10,597 bases of DNA from Anoxynatronum sp033549305 (GTDB lineage: Bacteria > Bacillota > Clostridia > Peptostreptococcales > Tindalliaceae): NCBI GenBank assembly GCA_033549305.1, contig JAWSUV010000094.1, positions 1 to 10,597 of the forward strand, read 5' to 3'. The translations under genes were made by a program, and so were the position numbers. Position 1 is the first letter of the stretch, and every line of letters begins with the position of its first letter. Under the pieces are notes generated by a model. The model ran no database searches and was not told where the DNA came from. It saw only the letters and a program-made list of their open reading frames with translations. Below are positions 1 to 5,938 of the stretch, piece by piece.

Positions 1-55
1 ATATCTGGAGGTTATTGTTTTTTCAAAGGTCATTTTCACGTTTTACAGGAATGCT

Positions 56-69
56 CTATCAATTGATAG
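56..69. repeat. Perfect 14-bp palindrome downstream of ftcD
   Basis: CTATCAATTGATAG is a perfect inverted repeat with no spacer, in the short tail after the ftcD stop codon. It has no T-tract and too few GC pairs to be a terminator. A protein-binding site for whatever lies further left on the minus strand is the simplest reading, but no gene is visible there within the window. Confidence 0.4.
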
Positions 70-73
70 TACC

Positions 74-97
74 TGGTTGCTCAAATCGCGGCAACCA
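74..97 (-). terminator. Possible weak hairpin terminator after ftcD
   Basis: Seven-base arms, TGGTTGC at 74-80 and GCAACCA at 91-97, enclose a 10-nt loop. The hairpin begins about 11 nt past the ftcD stop on the minus strand. No run of T follows on the minus strand, so it is not a convincing intrinsic terminator. It could instead be an RNA-stabilising or Rho-related structure, or chance. Confidence 0.3.
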
Positions 98-108
98 TGC
101 AGTAAATA

Positions 109-1017
109 CTATTTCATTAAGTGTGTTTCCAGAATCTGTTCCTTGCGAAACCCTTCCAGTCCCAGGAAAAACTCCAGTGAGTTCATCAGATGATCGAGCT
201 TTACCGGCCCAACAAGCTCTGACCCGGTGACAGCAACCCCGTATCGGGCTGCTTCCTGCTTCACGAAATTAAAGGTGCGATAAAGAGGTGTTGCACTGCA
301 GTCAAACATGTTCATGGAGACGACCACCCCGGCATGTTCCGGAAATTTGATCCCAACCGATCGGACAGTCGAAAAACCTCCGCTTGGCCCGCGCACTCCT
401 TTGGCAATTTCTTTGGCAATGGACACATCCTCCGTTGCCAGAAATACATTATAGGCTGTCAACCCCTCCAGATCGGCACTGACGATGGTGGCACCGGCTG
501 TGGGATGCAAGGCAGCCGGTCCGATGTCCGGTTTGCGTTCATCAGTGTGGGCGACCTCTTTCAACCCTTCATACTGGCCTTTTCGAATAAATGATAGGGT
601 CTTGCGGTCCTCATTACGGGCGTTCCGGCCGGAGAAGTATACAGGAACCTGATACCGCTGAAACACCGCCTCGCCAATTTCCTCTGCCAGTCGGGTACAT
701 TCTTCCAAAGTGATGTTCTTGAATGGAAACAGGGGAATGGTGTCCTGGGCTCCTATCCGCGGATGGCTGCCTTGCTGCTCTTCCATGTTAATGGACTTGT
801 AGCTGATTCCTGCCATATCCAATAAAGCTTCCTTCAATGGTGCTGGTTCACCAATGACAGTGATGACGGTTCGGTTAAAGTCATGTTCCGGTTCAACGCT
901 GACCAGCATAACACCCTCACGGCCTTTTAGCGAATCCGCCACTGCTTCGATTACTTCTTTTCTTCTGCCGTCACTAAAATTAGGCACTGCCAGAATATAC
1001 TGTTTTTCAATCGACAT
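109..1017 (-). CDS. ftcD: Glutamate formimidoyltransferase (single-domain FtcD-type)
   Basis: Cytosolic folate enzyme that moves the formimino group of N-formimino-L-glutamate to tetrahydrofolate, giving glutamate and 5-formimino-THF in histidine catabolism. The 302 residues match the formiminotransferase domain alone; the cyclodeaminase domain of the bifunctional mammalian enzyme is absent. Family motifs visible are HDFNRTVIT (45-53), HPRIGAQD (85-92, H85 aligning with the catalytic His of the HPRMGA motif), GRNARNEDRKTL (130-141), PDIGP/HPTAGAT (163-177), VSMN (233-236) and GSELVGPVK (265-273). The ATG is preceded by AAGGAGG at 1025-1031 with good spacing. It is divergent from the cyclase-family gene. 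No hut genes or cyclodeaminase are in view, so the homologous glycine formimino-transfer of purine fermentation is a possible alternative. The family is certain; the exact acceptor substrate is less so. Confidence 0.93.
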   Translation of the reverse strand: MSIEKQYILAVPNFSDGRRKEVIEAVADSLKGREGVMLVSVEPEHDFNRTVITVIGEPAPLKEALLDMAGISYKSINMEEQQGSHPRIGAQDTIPLFPFKNITLEECTRLAEEIGEAVFQRYQVPVYFSGRNARNEDRKTLSFIRKGQYEGLKEVAHTDERKPDIGPAALHPTAGATIVSADLEGLTAYNVFLATEDVSIAKEIAKGVRGPSGGFSTVRSVGIKFPEHAGVVVSMNMFDCSATPLYRTFNFVKQEAARYGVAVTGSELVGPVKLDHLMNSLEFFLGLEGFRKEQILETHLMK

Positions 1018-1120
1018 TTACACGCCTCCTTAACAGTCATCGGACCTTTTTTCGATTGATTGACTCGCTAAATATCTACCCTTTCTCCTTTTCATTCTTC
1101 AACAAACCCAACAATATTCC

Positions 1121-1139
1121 TTTGTATTAACTATACAAA
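1121..1139. promoter_or_regulatory. Candidate operator: TTTGTAT-N5-ATACAAA
   Basis: Perfect 7-bp arms (1121-1127 and 1133-1139) are separated by 5 bp, centred about 113 bp upstream of the ftcD start. The size and symmetry suit a dimeric regulator. The PucR-type regulator encoded nearby is a natural candidate, but this is inference, and the surrounding AT-rich sequence raises the odds of chance symmetry. Confidence 0.4.
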
Positions 1140-1320
1140 TATTAAACATTTTTTGATTGTTATAATGTTGCTTATATGGTATATATTTATAACTTTAAGC
1201 CATTTGAGCGTTTCCACCATTCACTGTCCGATATGCCGGCACCGTCATGAACTGAAAAATCGGCACCTCATTGAGAAAGATGCGGTTATCATGGTTGTAT
1301 TCCGGAGATGCACAGACTGG

Positions 1321-1349
1321 TTGTCAATCTTTGTCTGACCATGTATACT
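1321..1349 (+). promoter_or_regulatory. Sigma-A-type promoter of the cyclase-family gene
   Basis: The -35 box TTGTCA (1321-1326, 5 of 6 consensus) and the -10 box TATACT (1344-1349, 5 of 6) are separated by exactly 17 bp. The predicted start near 1356 gives a leader of about 50 nt to the ATG at 1408. This is the best-formed promoter in the window by box match and spacing. Confidence 0.72.
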
Positions 1350-1407
1350 GATGGTACGAACATCTCTGCCAACACGCTTGCCGACATTCAACCGAGGAGG
1401 AATCGAT

Positions 1408-2100
1408 ATGGCGTTGAAGTTGATTGATTTGTCTCAGGAAATATTTCAGGGCATGTCTGTTTTCCCCATGCACCAGCCAACGTTCATCATGACCAATATG
1501 ACACATGAATCAAACCAGGCATCTACCGGCAGTAAAACATTGGGATTTTCCGCCCGCAATCTGTTGATCAGCGAACACGGCGGAACCCATTCTGATGGTG
1601 TCTGGGAATACAAACCAAGTGGTGAAACCATTGACAAGATGCCTTTAACACATTTCTGGGGCAGTGCCATCTGCATCGATGTTTCTCACATCACTCCCGA
1701 TCGGCGCATCGAACCGCGTGATTTGCAGGAAGCTGTTCGAAAATCCGGACAAAATATTTACTCCGGGGATATTGTATTGCTATACACCGGCCATTTTGAC
1801 AGGTATTATGGCACGGACAAATGGCAGACGACTTACAGCGGGCTCAGTTATGCAGGAGCTAAATGGCTGGCCGAACAGGGAGTCGTCAATATCGGAGTGG
1901 ATGCGCCTGCAATCGATCACCCTGAAGATACTGATTTTTCGGGACACATGGTGTGCGGTGAGCATGATATAACGAACACCGAAAACTTATGCAATCTTCA
2001 CCTGGTGGTAAACCGGCGTTTTCTGTACATGGGTCTTCCGCTTCGGATCCGTGACGGGTCAGGGTCACCGATCAGAGCTGTTGCGCTGGTTGAAGACTAA
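1408..2100 (+). CDS. Cyclase-family metal-dependent hydrolase (kynurenine formamidase-like)
   Basis: 230-residue cytosolic protein of the cyclase / arylformamidase superfamily (kynurenine formamidase KynB, isatin hydrolase and relatives), which hydrolyse amide or ester bonds with Zn or Mn. The metal motif HGGTHSD is at 57-63 (H57, H61, D63). The C-terminal family block runs from VNIGVDAPAID (160-170) through H180, H186 and ENLCNL (192-197) to GLPLRI (209-214) and GSPIRAVAL (219-227). Relatives usually have His four residues after the metal-binding Asp (HxGTHxDxPxH); here that position is E67, so catalysis or substrate may differ. ATG 1408 was chosen because GAGGAGG lies at 1394-1400; an in-frame upstream ATG at 1351 sits at the predicted transcription start and has no ribosome site. 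The gene is divergent from ftcD and convergent with the pucR-type gene. The substrate is unknown: a formamide, or an amide from histidine, purine or tryptophan breakdown, is plausible. Confidence 0.85.
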   Translation: MALKLIDLSQEIFQGMSVFPMHQPTFIMTNMTHESNQASTGSKTLGFSARNLLISEHGGTHSDGVWEYKPSGETIDKMPLTHFWGSAICIDVSHITPDRRIEPRDLQEAVRKSGQNIYSGDIVLLYTGHFDRYYGTDKWQTTYSGLSYAGAKWLAEQGVVNIGVDAPAIDHPEDTDFSGHMVCGEHDITNTENLCNLHLVVNRRFLYMGLPLRIRDGSGSPIRAVALVED

Positions 2101-2125
2101 TGGATTAATGGCAGCAGGAGGTTTT

Positions 2126-3781
2126 TTATTGGTTCAGCAGCTTTCGGATCTTGATGGCAACCTCTAGATTCAAACGATCTTTGTGATTGCTAAGATCCAT
2201 ACCTGTTACCCTCTGAATGCTATCCATGCGATATAATGTGGTGTTGTAATGGGTGAAGAGAACATCCGCTGTTTTACGCAGATTTCCTCCCATCTGGTAG
2301 TAAGTCTCCAGTGTTTTTAACAGTTCTGTCGATTTTCGGGCATCATATTCCACCAAAGGCTGCAGCGTCGTTTGATAAAATCTTTCCAACTCCTCCGCCA
2401 ACGAAGGTTGGCATAAGATTTTATATATCCCCAGTTGTTCGAAATAAACCATTTCCTCTTCTCCTACCAACGGACCATGGCGAATCGCTCTGACTGCATC
2501 TGCATAACTTTTATCCACTTCTCTCAAACTTTTATAGCATCGACCAATACCCAGTCGAAAACTTGGGCTGTTTTGTCTTTGCCTCTTTTGCTCCATCATA
2601 TGGCGGCCGTACAGGTCAATTAATTCCTGGAGTATGTCCTGTCGGTTGGAAAAGAAAACAATATTTAAACTGTCGGTTTTGCTCACTGCCAGCGCCTGGA
2701 TTTGGTGATCCCGCAAAAAAATGTCAGTTTCCCGGTTCATCCAGTTCATCTGCTGAAGTGTATCGTCGGAAAGTGCTGTCTGATCACGCTCGATCTGCAG
2801 GACTGCTGTCACATAATAATCGTCCTGTGAGAGTTTAAACAGAGCCGCTTTCTTCAAAGCATTTTCTTTTCGGTTCAGATCCATTGAGATCAGATCTTCA
2901 AAAAACTCTGTCCGATAGCGGTTTTCGACATCCCGCACTGACATTTGTTTTAAGACTTCGAGTGCCATTGTGGTGGAGGCTGCTTCCAATACTGATAAAT
3001 CAAAACCGCCCAGTGGTGTTTCAACTGCCCATGTCATCAGATAACCGGCAACACGGTTTTTAACCAGCAGGGGCATCACCATCCGGCTAATGTGTTTTTC
3101 TTGCATCATAATAACCGATTCCATGAATCGACGCTGCTCACCACGGTTTTCTGCCTGCCTGAGAAATTGATGACAGTTTTCCAGCAGCAGGAGACCAACC
3201 TCCTCGTCTATTCGGCCGAATTCCACCAGGATGTCATCCACCGTGTCCAGCTTAATCAGTACCGGATTGTGCAGATTATCCGAGACTACTTTGAGAATCT
3301 CACGGATGCCTCCTCCATTCAGCATGACATTCATCAATCGCTCATGAATTTTTTCAATCCGTTTCAGTAAAGATGCCTGTTTGTCAAATAATTCCTGAAA
3401 AATTGGCATAATGATTTCAGAAAAAGGAATTGAATCATGAAGTTCGATAATGGGGAAGTTCAGCTTGTTTGCCAATTGAATCATTTCCGGATGCAATGCT
3501 TTCAAATAAGGCTGAATTTTAATCCCGATGCCTGCCAATCCCAGCTCCGCAGACTTTCGTATCAAATCTTTCTGTCCATCAATTTCATCCTTTTTAAATG
3601 AATAAGCGGTGGTTAAAAGGAGTTCGCCTGCTTCAACCCACTTTAGTACATCAGGATCCGCCATAATGTTAACTTTCGACACTGTGTTGCGAATACCTCC
3701 GAAACCGGCTATCAGTCTGCACTTTTGCATGCATTCCATCTTCATCACATCTTCGATGGAGATCCCATTGCTTCTTTGCAT
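2126..3781 (-). CDS. PucR-family transcriptional regulator
   Basis: 551-residue cytosolic DNA-binding regulator with the full PucR architecture: an N-terminal PucR sensory domain (about 8-130, including GELLLTTAY at 52-60), a linker region, a CdaR-type GGDEF-like domain (about 285-440, with GIGR at 411-414), and a C-terminal HTH_30 helix-turn-helix (about 485-548, GNLRKTADVLFTHYNTTLYR at 499-518). The family controls purine, amino-acid and polyamine catabolic genes in Firmicutes and Actinobacteria; the effector cannot be read here. Start at 3781: GGGAGG (3789-3794) sits 7 nt before it. An in-frame ATG at 3805 would add 8 residues encoded across that ribosome site and is unlikely to be used. 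The gene converges on the cyclase gene with only 25 bp between stops, and lies downstream of the PEPCK gene behind a hairpin. Neighbouring ftcD and the cyclase gene are reasonable targets (inference). Confidence 0.9.
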   Translation of the reverse strand: MQRSNGISIEDVMKMECMQKCRLIAGFGGIRNTVSKVNIMADPDVLKWVEAGELLLTTAYSFKKDEIDGQKDLIRKSAELGLAGIGIKIQPYLKALHPEMIQLANKLNFPIIELHDSIPFSEIIMPIFQELFDKQASLLKRIEKIHERLMNVMLNGGGIREILKVVSDNLHNPVLIKLDTVDDILVEFGRIDEEVGLLLLENCHQFLRQAENRGEQRRFMESVIMMQEKHISRMVMPLLVKNRVAGYLMTWAVETPLGGFDLSVLEAASTTMALEVLKQMSVRDVENRYRTEFFEDLISMDLNRKENALKKAALFKLSQDDYYVTAVLQIERDQTALSDDTLQQMNWMNRETDIFLRDHQIQALAVSKTDSLNIVFFSNRQDILQELIDLYGRHMMEQKRQRQNSPSFRLGIGRCYKSLREVDKSYADAVRAIRHGPLVGEEEMVYFEQLGIYKILCQPSLAEELERFYQTTLQPLVEYDARKSTELLKTLETYYQMGGNLRKTADVLFTHYNTTLYRMDSIQRVTGMDLSNHKDRLNLEVAIKIRKLLNQ

Positions 3782-3870
3782 CGATTTTCCTCCCAGGACA
3801 GGCACATAACCGAACCTGTATCCAGTCTTTCTGCCATTGTTTGAATCAACGTGTCAGCATTCTTGAGCTC

Positions 3871-3898
3871 ATTATACCCTTTGTTATTTCTTTTTGAA
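3871..3898 (-). promoter_or_regulatory. Promoter of the pucR-type gene
   Basis: On the minus strand, a perfect -10 box TATAAT (3876-3871) is preceded by TTCAAA (3898-3893, 4 of 6 matches to TTGACA) with a 16-bp spacer. This gives a leader of about 80 nt before the start at 3781. The -10 is strong and the -35 weak, which fits a regulated or moderately active promoter. Confidence 0.55.
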
Positions 3899-3959
3899 AT
3901 CCTTTGAAGAAAACAGATATCACATGTCCTCCATAGGTCTTGTGCTTTATGACTGGCAA

Positions 3960-3987
3960 AGAGCCCGCGAATCTTTTCACGGGCTCT
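3960..3987 (-). terminator. Hairpin terminator after the PEPCK-like gene
   Basis: AGAGCCCG (3960-3967) pairs with CGGGCTCT (3980-3987). After one mismatch a further GAA/TTC closes a 4-nt loop. It starts about 45 nt beyond the PEPCK stop codon on the minus strand and is followed only by a short TTT, so it is GC-strong but U-poor. It separates the PEPCK-like gene from the pucR promoter. Confidence 0.6.
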
Positions 3988-4031
3988 CTGCAGCGCATCA
4001 TGTAACTGAATGTTATATGATTTGTCTGAAC

Positions 4032-5738
4032 TTAGCCGGCATCAGCATTCGAACCTGCTGCCACTAATTCATCGACTGATTCGTCTTCACCGGTATCGTG
4101 CAGCTGAGAAATAACGGCATAAAGAGATTTAGCTGCTTCTGCCGGTAATACATCCACACCGCCAAGGTAAGTCTGACGGCTTTCCACAAACTGAATCCGC
4201 TGAACAAAATGACGGATAAAAGACTTTTTATACTCTGCGTCGTCAAGGTTTGTGTCAAATTCTTCCATTTCCATGATTTCCATTTCCTGGAAAGGTTCCC
4301 ATTTCTTAAAATCAGCCGTCCCATCCACGATGGCCTCAATCGCTCCCAATGTATGCCTGGGCTCAACTTTTTTGCCCATAAAATGGCCGGTATTCAGAAT
4401 GTAACAGTCAACACCATCATTAAAGAGGGTTTTAAAGAGTTTATAGTCAACACTGAGCGGATAGGTTCTAAAAGGATTGGCGTATGGTTCCACCACCAGT
4501 TGATCAGGATCGACTCCTTCCGCCAGCTTTTCAGCTGAAGTGCGTTTTGTTGCCAGGGTCGCTCCCATAACCGATCCAAGGGCCGATCCCTTAAGTTTGA
4601 CAATGGGCGGCATCGTTGGATCTTTCATGATCCAGAAAATGGAATTGATCGGGTCGTCGATCTTATCAACACGATCAGGTGTCCAGAGTCGGGATTTTAT
4701 CGCCCGGCCATTACCATTGCGCAAGTCCTCTGTCACCGGATAAACCTTGCCGTCTGTATACATGATGGCTCCATTATTCTGGATCGTCAGCAGGTATTTA
4801 TTATCTTCGTGATCCATGGGATAATCCTGCGTTTTATCAAAATAAGCCGGTTCAAGCGCAATGGATGATTTGTCCTCGATATTAATAATAAAAGCATCAT
4901 CATGCAGCACAGTGATATTGAACCTGTTGCCGTGTTTGGCGTGGGTGATCGTTGACTTTCCTGATCCGGATAAGCCAAAAACAGCGATGGTATGCTTTTT
5001 GCCAGGAAGATTATAGCACTTCAACCCGCCGTGACAGGCCACATAACCGTTTCGGGCAGCAGTTCCCCAAGCCAGCGTCAAGGTGCCTTTTTTAAATTCG
5101 CCGAAATATTTCATCCCTAAAATCGCGGCGCAATTATGGGTCGGATCAAAAAATGACAGTCCCATGGGGTAATCCGGGTGGGTCCAGTCCGGATCAGTGA
5201 ACACGACAATATCCCCTTCAGGAATCTTTTTTGAATACTTGTAGATTTCAGAGTAGATCTCGTTGACATATTGAAAATTAAGCATCCAGCTATAGAGAAT
5301 GTTTTCATGATTTGCTGGAATCAAGAGGTGGGCTTTGATCATGAAGTTTCGATGCAATCCAATGATGACTTCTCCATGGTACATTTTTTTCATGCGTGTG
5401 TCATAAATGGCATCGCGGATCAGCGCGGAGTATTTTGTCAGATCAACATCCGGGTAGCCTAGAATTCTTCGCGCGGAGGCCGCTCTTCCAAAAGTATTGC
5501 CATCGTTGAACAAGAGTGCGTGGGCATTTTCCGGCAAGCCCTGTTTTTCAGCCTCATAGACAGAGATACCGGTCAGCTCGATCGTGCCGGGGCTCTGCCG
5601 TGCCCTTTCATAAGCGTAGGCTACTGTTTTAATATTTTCGACATTGTTTTGATAAAAAGGCGTCTGGATCGTGGCGCGCATCTGGGATTTGATTTGATCA
5701 AAATCCTCTTTGCACTTATAGCGGTTTATGGTACTCAT
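4032..5738 (-). CDS. pckA: Divergent ATP-type phosphoenolpyruvate carboxykinase homologue
   Basis: 568 residues with the PEPCK (ATP) fold signature. Expected reaction: oxaloacetate + ATP to PEP + CO2 + ADP, or the reverse in anaerobes. Visible motifs are YFGEFKKG (211-218, matching the family's AGEIKKG with its metal/substrate Lys), H236 in VACHGG (equivalent to the metal-binding His), the P-loop GLSGSGKST (255-263; usual form GLSGTGKTT), and kinase-2 HDD (279-281; usual form GDD). Later landmarks are SIFWIMKD..PPIVKL (366-382) and DCYILNTGHFMG (444-455), matching the family's VWLVNTGWTGG block. The N-terminal GRAASAR (84-90) may replace the usual GRSPKDK. It is about 30-40 residues longer than classical enzymes (about 525-540), with an acidic tail. 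GGAGG lies 8 nt before the ATG. It is divergent from the sensor-kinase operon, and a link from aspartate-derived oxaloacetate to PEP would fit. A related but distinct kinase-like family remains possible. Confidence 0.72.
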   Translation of the reverse strand: MSTINRYKCKEDFDQIKSQMRATIQTPFYQNNVENIKTVAYAYERARQSPGTIELTGISVYEAEKQGLPENAHALLFNDGNTFGRAASARRILGYPDVDLTKYSALIRDAIYDTRMKKMYHGEVIIGLHRNFMIKAHLLIPANHENILYSWMLNFQYVNEIYSEIYKYSKKIPEGDIVVFTDPDWTHPDYPMGLSFFDPTHNCAAILGMKYFGEFKKGTLTLAWGTAARNGYVACHGGLKCYNLPGKKHTIAVFGLSGSGKSTITHAKHGNRFNITVLHDDAFIINIEDKSSIALEPAYFDKTQDYPMDHEDNKYLLTIQNNGAIMYTDGKVYPVTEDLRNGNGRAIKSRLWTPDRVDKIDDPINSIFWIMKDPTMPPIVKLKGSALGSVMGATLATKRTSAEKLAEGVDPDQLVVEPYANPFRTYPLSVDYKLFKTLFNDGVDCYILNTGHFMGKKVEPRHTLGAIEAIVDGTADFKKWEPFQEMEIMEMEEFDTNLDDAEYKKSFIRHFVQRIQFVESRQTYLGGVDVLPAEAAKSLYAVISQLHDTGEDESVDELVAAGSNADAG

Positions 5739-5787
5739 AGCCCGGCCTCCTGATTTCAGATTTGAACACTCCTTACAAGAAGGCTAC

Positions 5788-5815
5788 CATATATTCAACA
5801 CAAACTCAAGATGAA
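5788..5815 (-). promoter_or_regulatory. Tentative promoter of the PEPCK-like gene
   Basis: On the minus strand, TTCATC (5815-5810) and TATATG (5793-5788) have a 16-bp spacer, each matching consensus at only about 4 of 6 positions. The leader would be about 45 nt. Two T-rich heptamers, TTTTCGT and TTTTCAT, overlap or precede the -35. The assignment is weak and rests mainly on the need for a promoter in this interval. Confidence 0.25.
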
Positions 5816-5845
5816 AACAACGAAAAGGAAGCAGCCGGCTCTTCT

Positions 5846-5874
5846 TTATGACCTTATCCCATCCATGCTATAAT
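5846..5874 (+). promoter_or_regulatory. Promoter of the two-component operon (extended -10)
   Basis: TATAAT at 5869-5874 is a perfect -10 box with an extended TGC immediately upstream (5866-5868). The -35 position, 17 bp away, holds TTATGA (5846-5851), a poor match, as is common with extended -10 promoters. Transcription would begin near 5881, placing the 5901-5914 palindrome inside the leader, before the kinase start. Confidence 0.62.
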
Positions 5875-5900
5875 AAATTGACAAGGTTGATCCATCCGCC

Positions 5901-5914
5901 TTTGTCCGGACAAA
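5901..5914. promoter_or_regulatory. Perfect palindrome TTTGTCCGGACAAA, candidate operator
   Basis: A 14-bp perfect inverted repeat lies about 20-34 bp downstream of the predicted transcription start and 24 bp before the kinase start. Read on the minus strand the element begins TTTTGT (5915-5910), the same hexamer found in the repeats ahead of the symporter gene, here arranged as an inverted pair with a 4-bp centre. A role in autoregulation by the adjacent response regulator is inferred. Confidence 0.5.
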
Positions 5915-5923
5915 ACGTTAAAC

Positions 5924-5935
5924 AGGGGGGTGATC
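5924..5935 (+). promoter_or_regulatory. Ribosome binding site that fixes the kinase start
   Basis: AGGGGGGTGATC differs by one base from AGGAGGTGATC-type complementarity to the 16S rRNA 3' end. It overlaps an in-frame GTG at 5930, so that GTG cannot be served by it. The TTG at 5939 lies at the expected distance and is preferred. Confidence 0.65.
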
Positions 5936-5938
5936 TCG

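Larger units (their letters stand above)
1018..1407. other. 390-bp divergent intergenic region, ftcD / cyclase gene
   Basis: No gene is supported here. The ftcD side (1018-1200) is very AT-rich, has the ftcD ribosome binding site and the TTTGTAT/ATACAAA inverted repeat, and contains several TATA-like stretches but no well-spaced promoter I would defend. The right side has the cyclase promoter at 1321-1349 and its roughly 50-nt leader. A 7-bp direct repeat, CGGCACC, occurs at 1237-1243 and 1261-1267. A 61-codon open frame at 1153-1338 lacks a ribosome binding site and recognisable protein character. Confidence 0.6.

Noticed and set aside
1..33. Possible minus-strand gene starting with ATG at 33 and running off the left edge
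   Set aside because: Only 11 codons are visible and no Shine-Dalgarno sequence precedes the ATG, so it cannot be supported.
15..230. 71-codon plus-strand open frame at the left edge
   Set aside because: Mostly antisense to the end of ftcD, with no ribosome site or family resemblance.
1159..1193. GTTATAA / TTATAAC inverted repeat upstream of ftcD
   Set aside because: Short pure-AT-type arms 21 bp apart in a very AT-rich stretch; no reason to prefer it over chance.
1330..1337. TTTGTCTG in the cyclase promoter matching part of the symporter operator
   Set aside because: A single 8-bp match without the 10-bp-phased second copy is expected by chance in this length of sequence.
1153..1338. 61-codon open frame in the ftcD/cyclase intergenic region
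   Set aside because: No ribosome binding site, AT-rich N-terminus with no domain, and it overlaps the cyclase promoter -35 box.
3782..3805. Upstream ATG for the pucR-type gene (8 extra residues)
   Set aside because: The extra codons cover the GGGAGG ribosome site that serves the ATG at 3781, and no ribosome site precedes the ATG at 3805.
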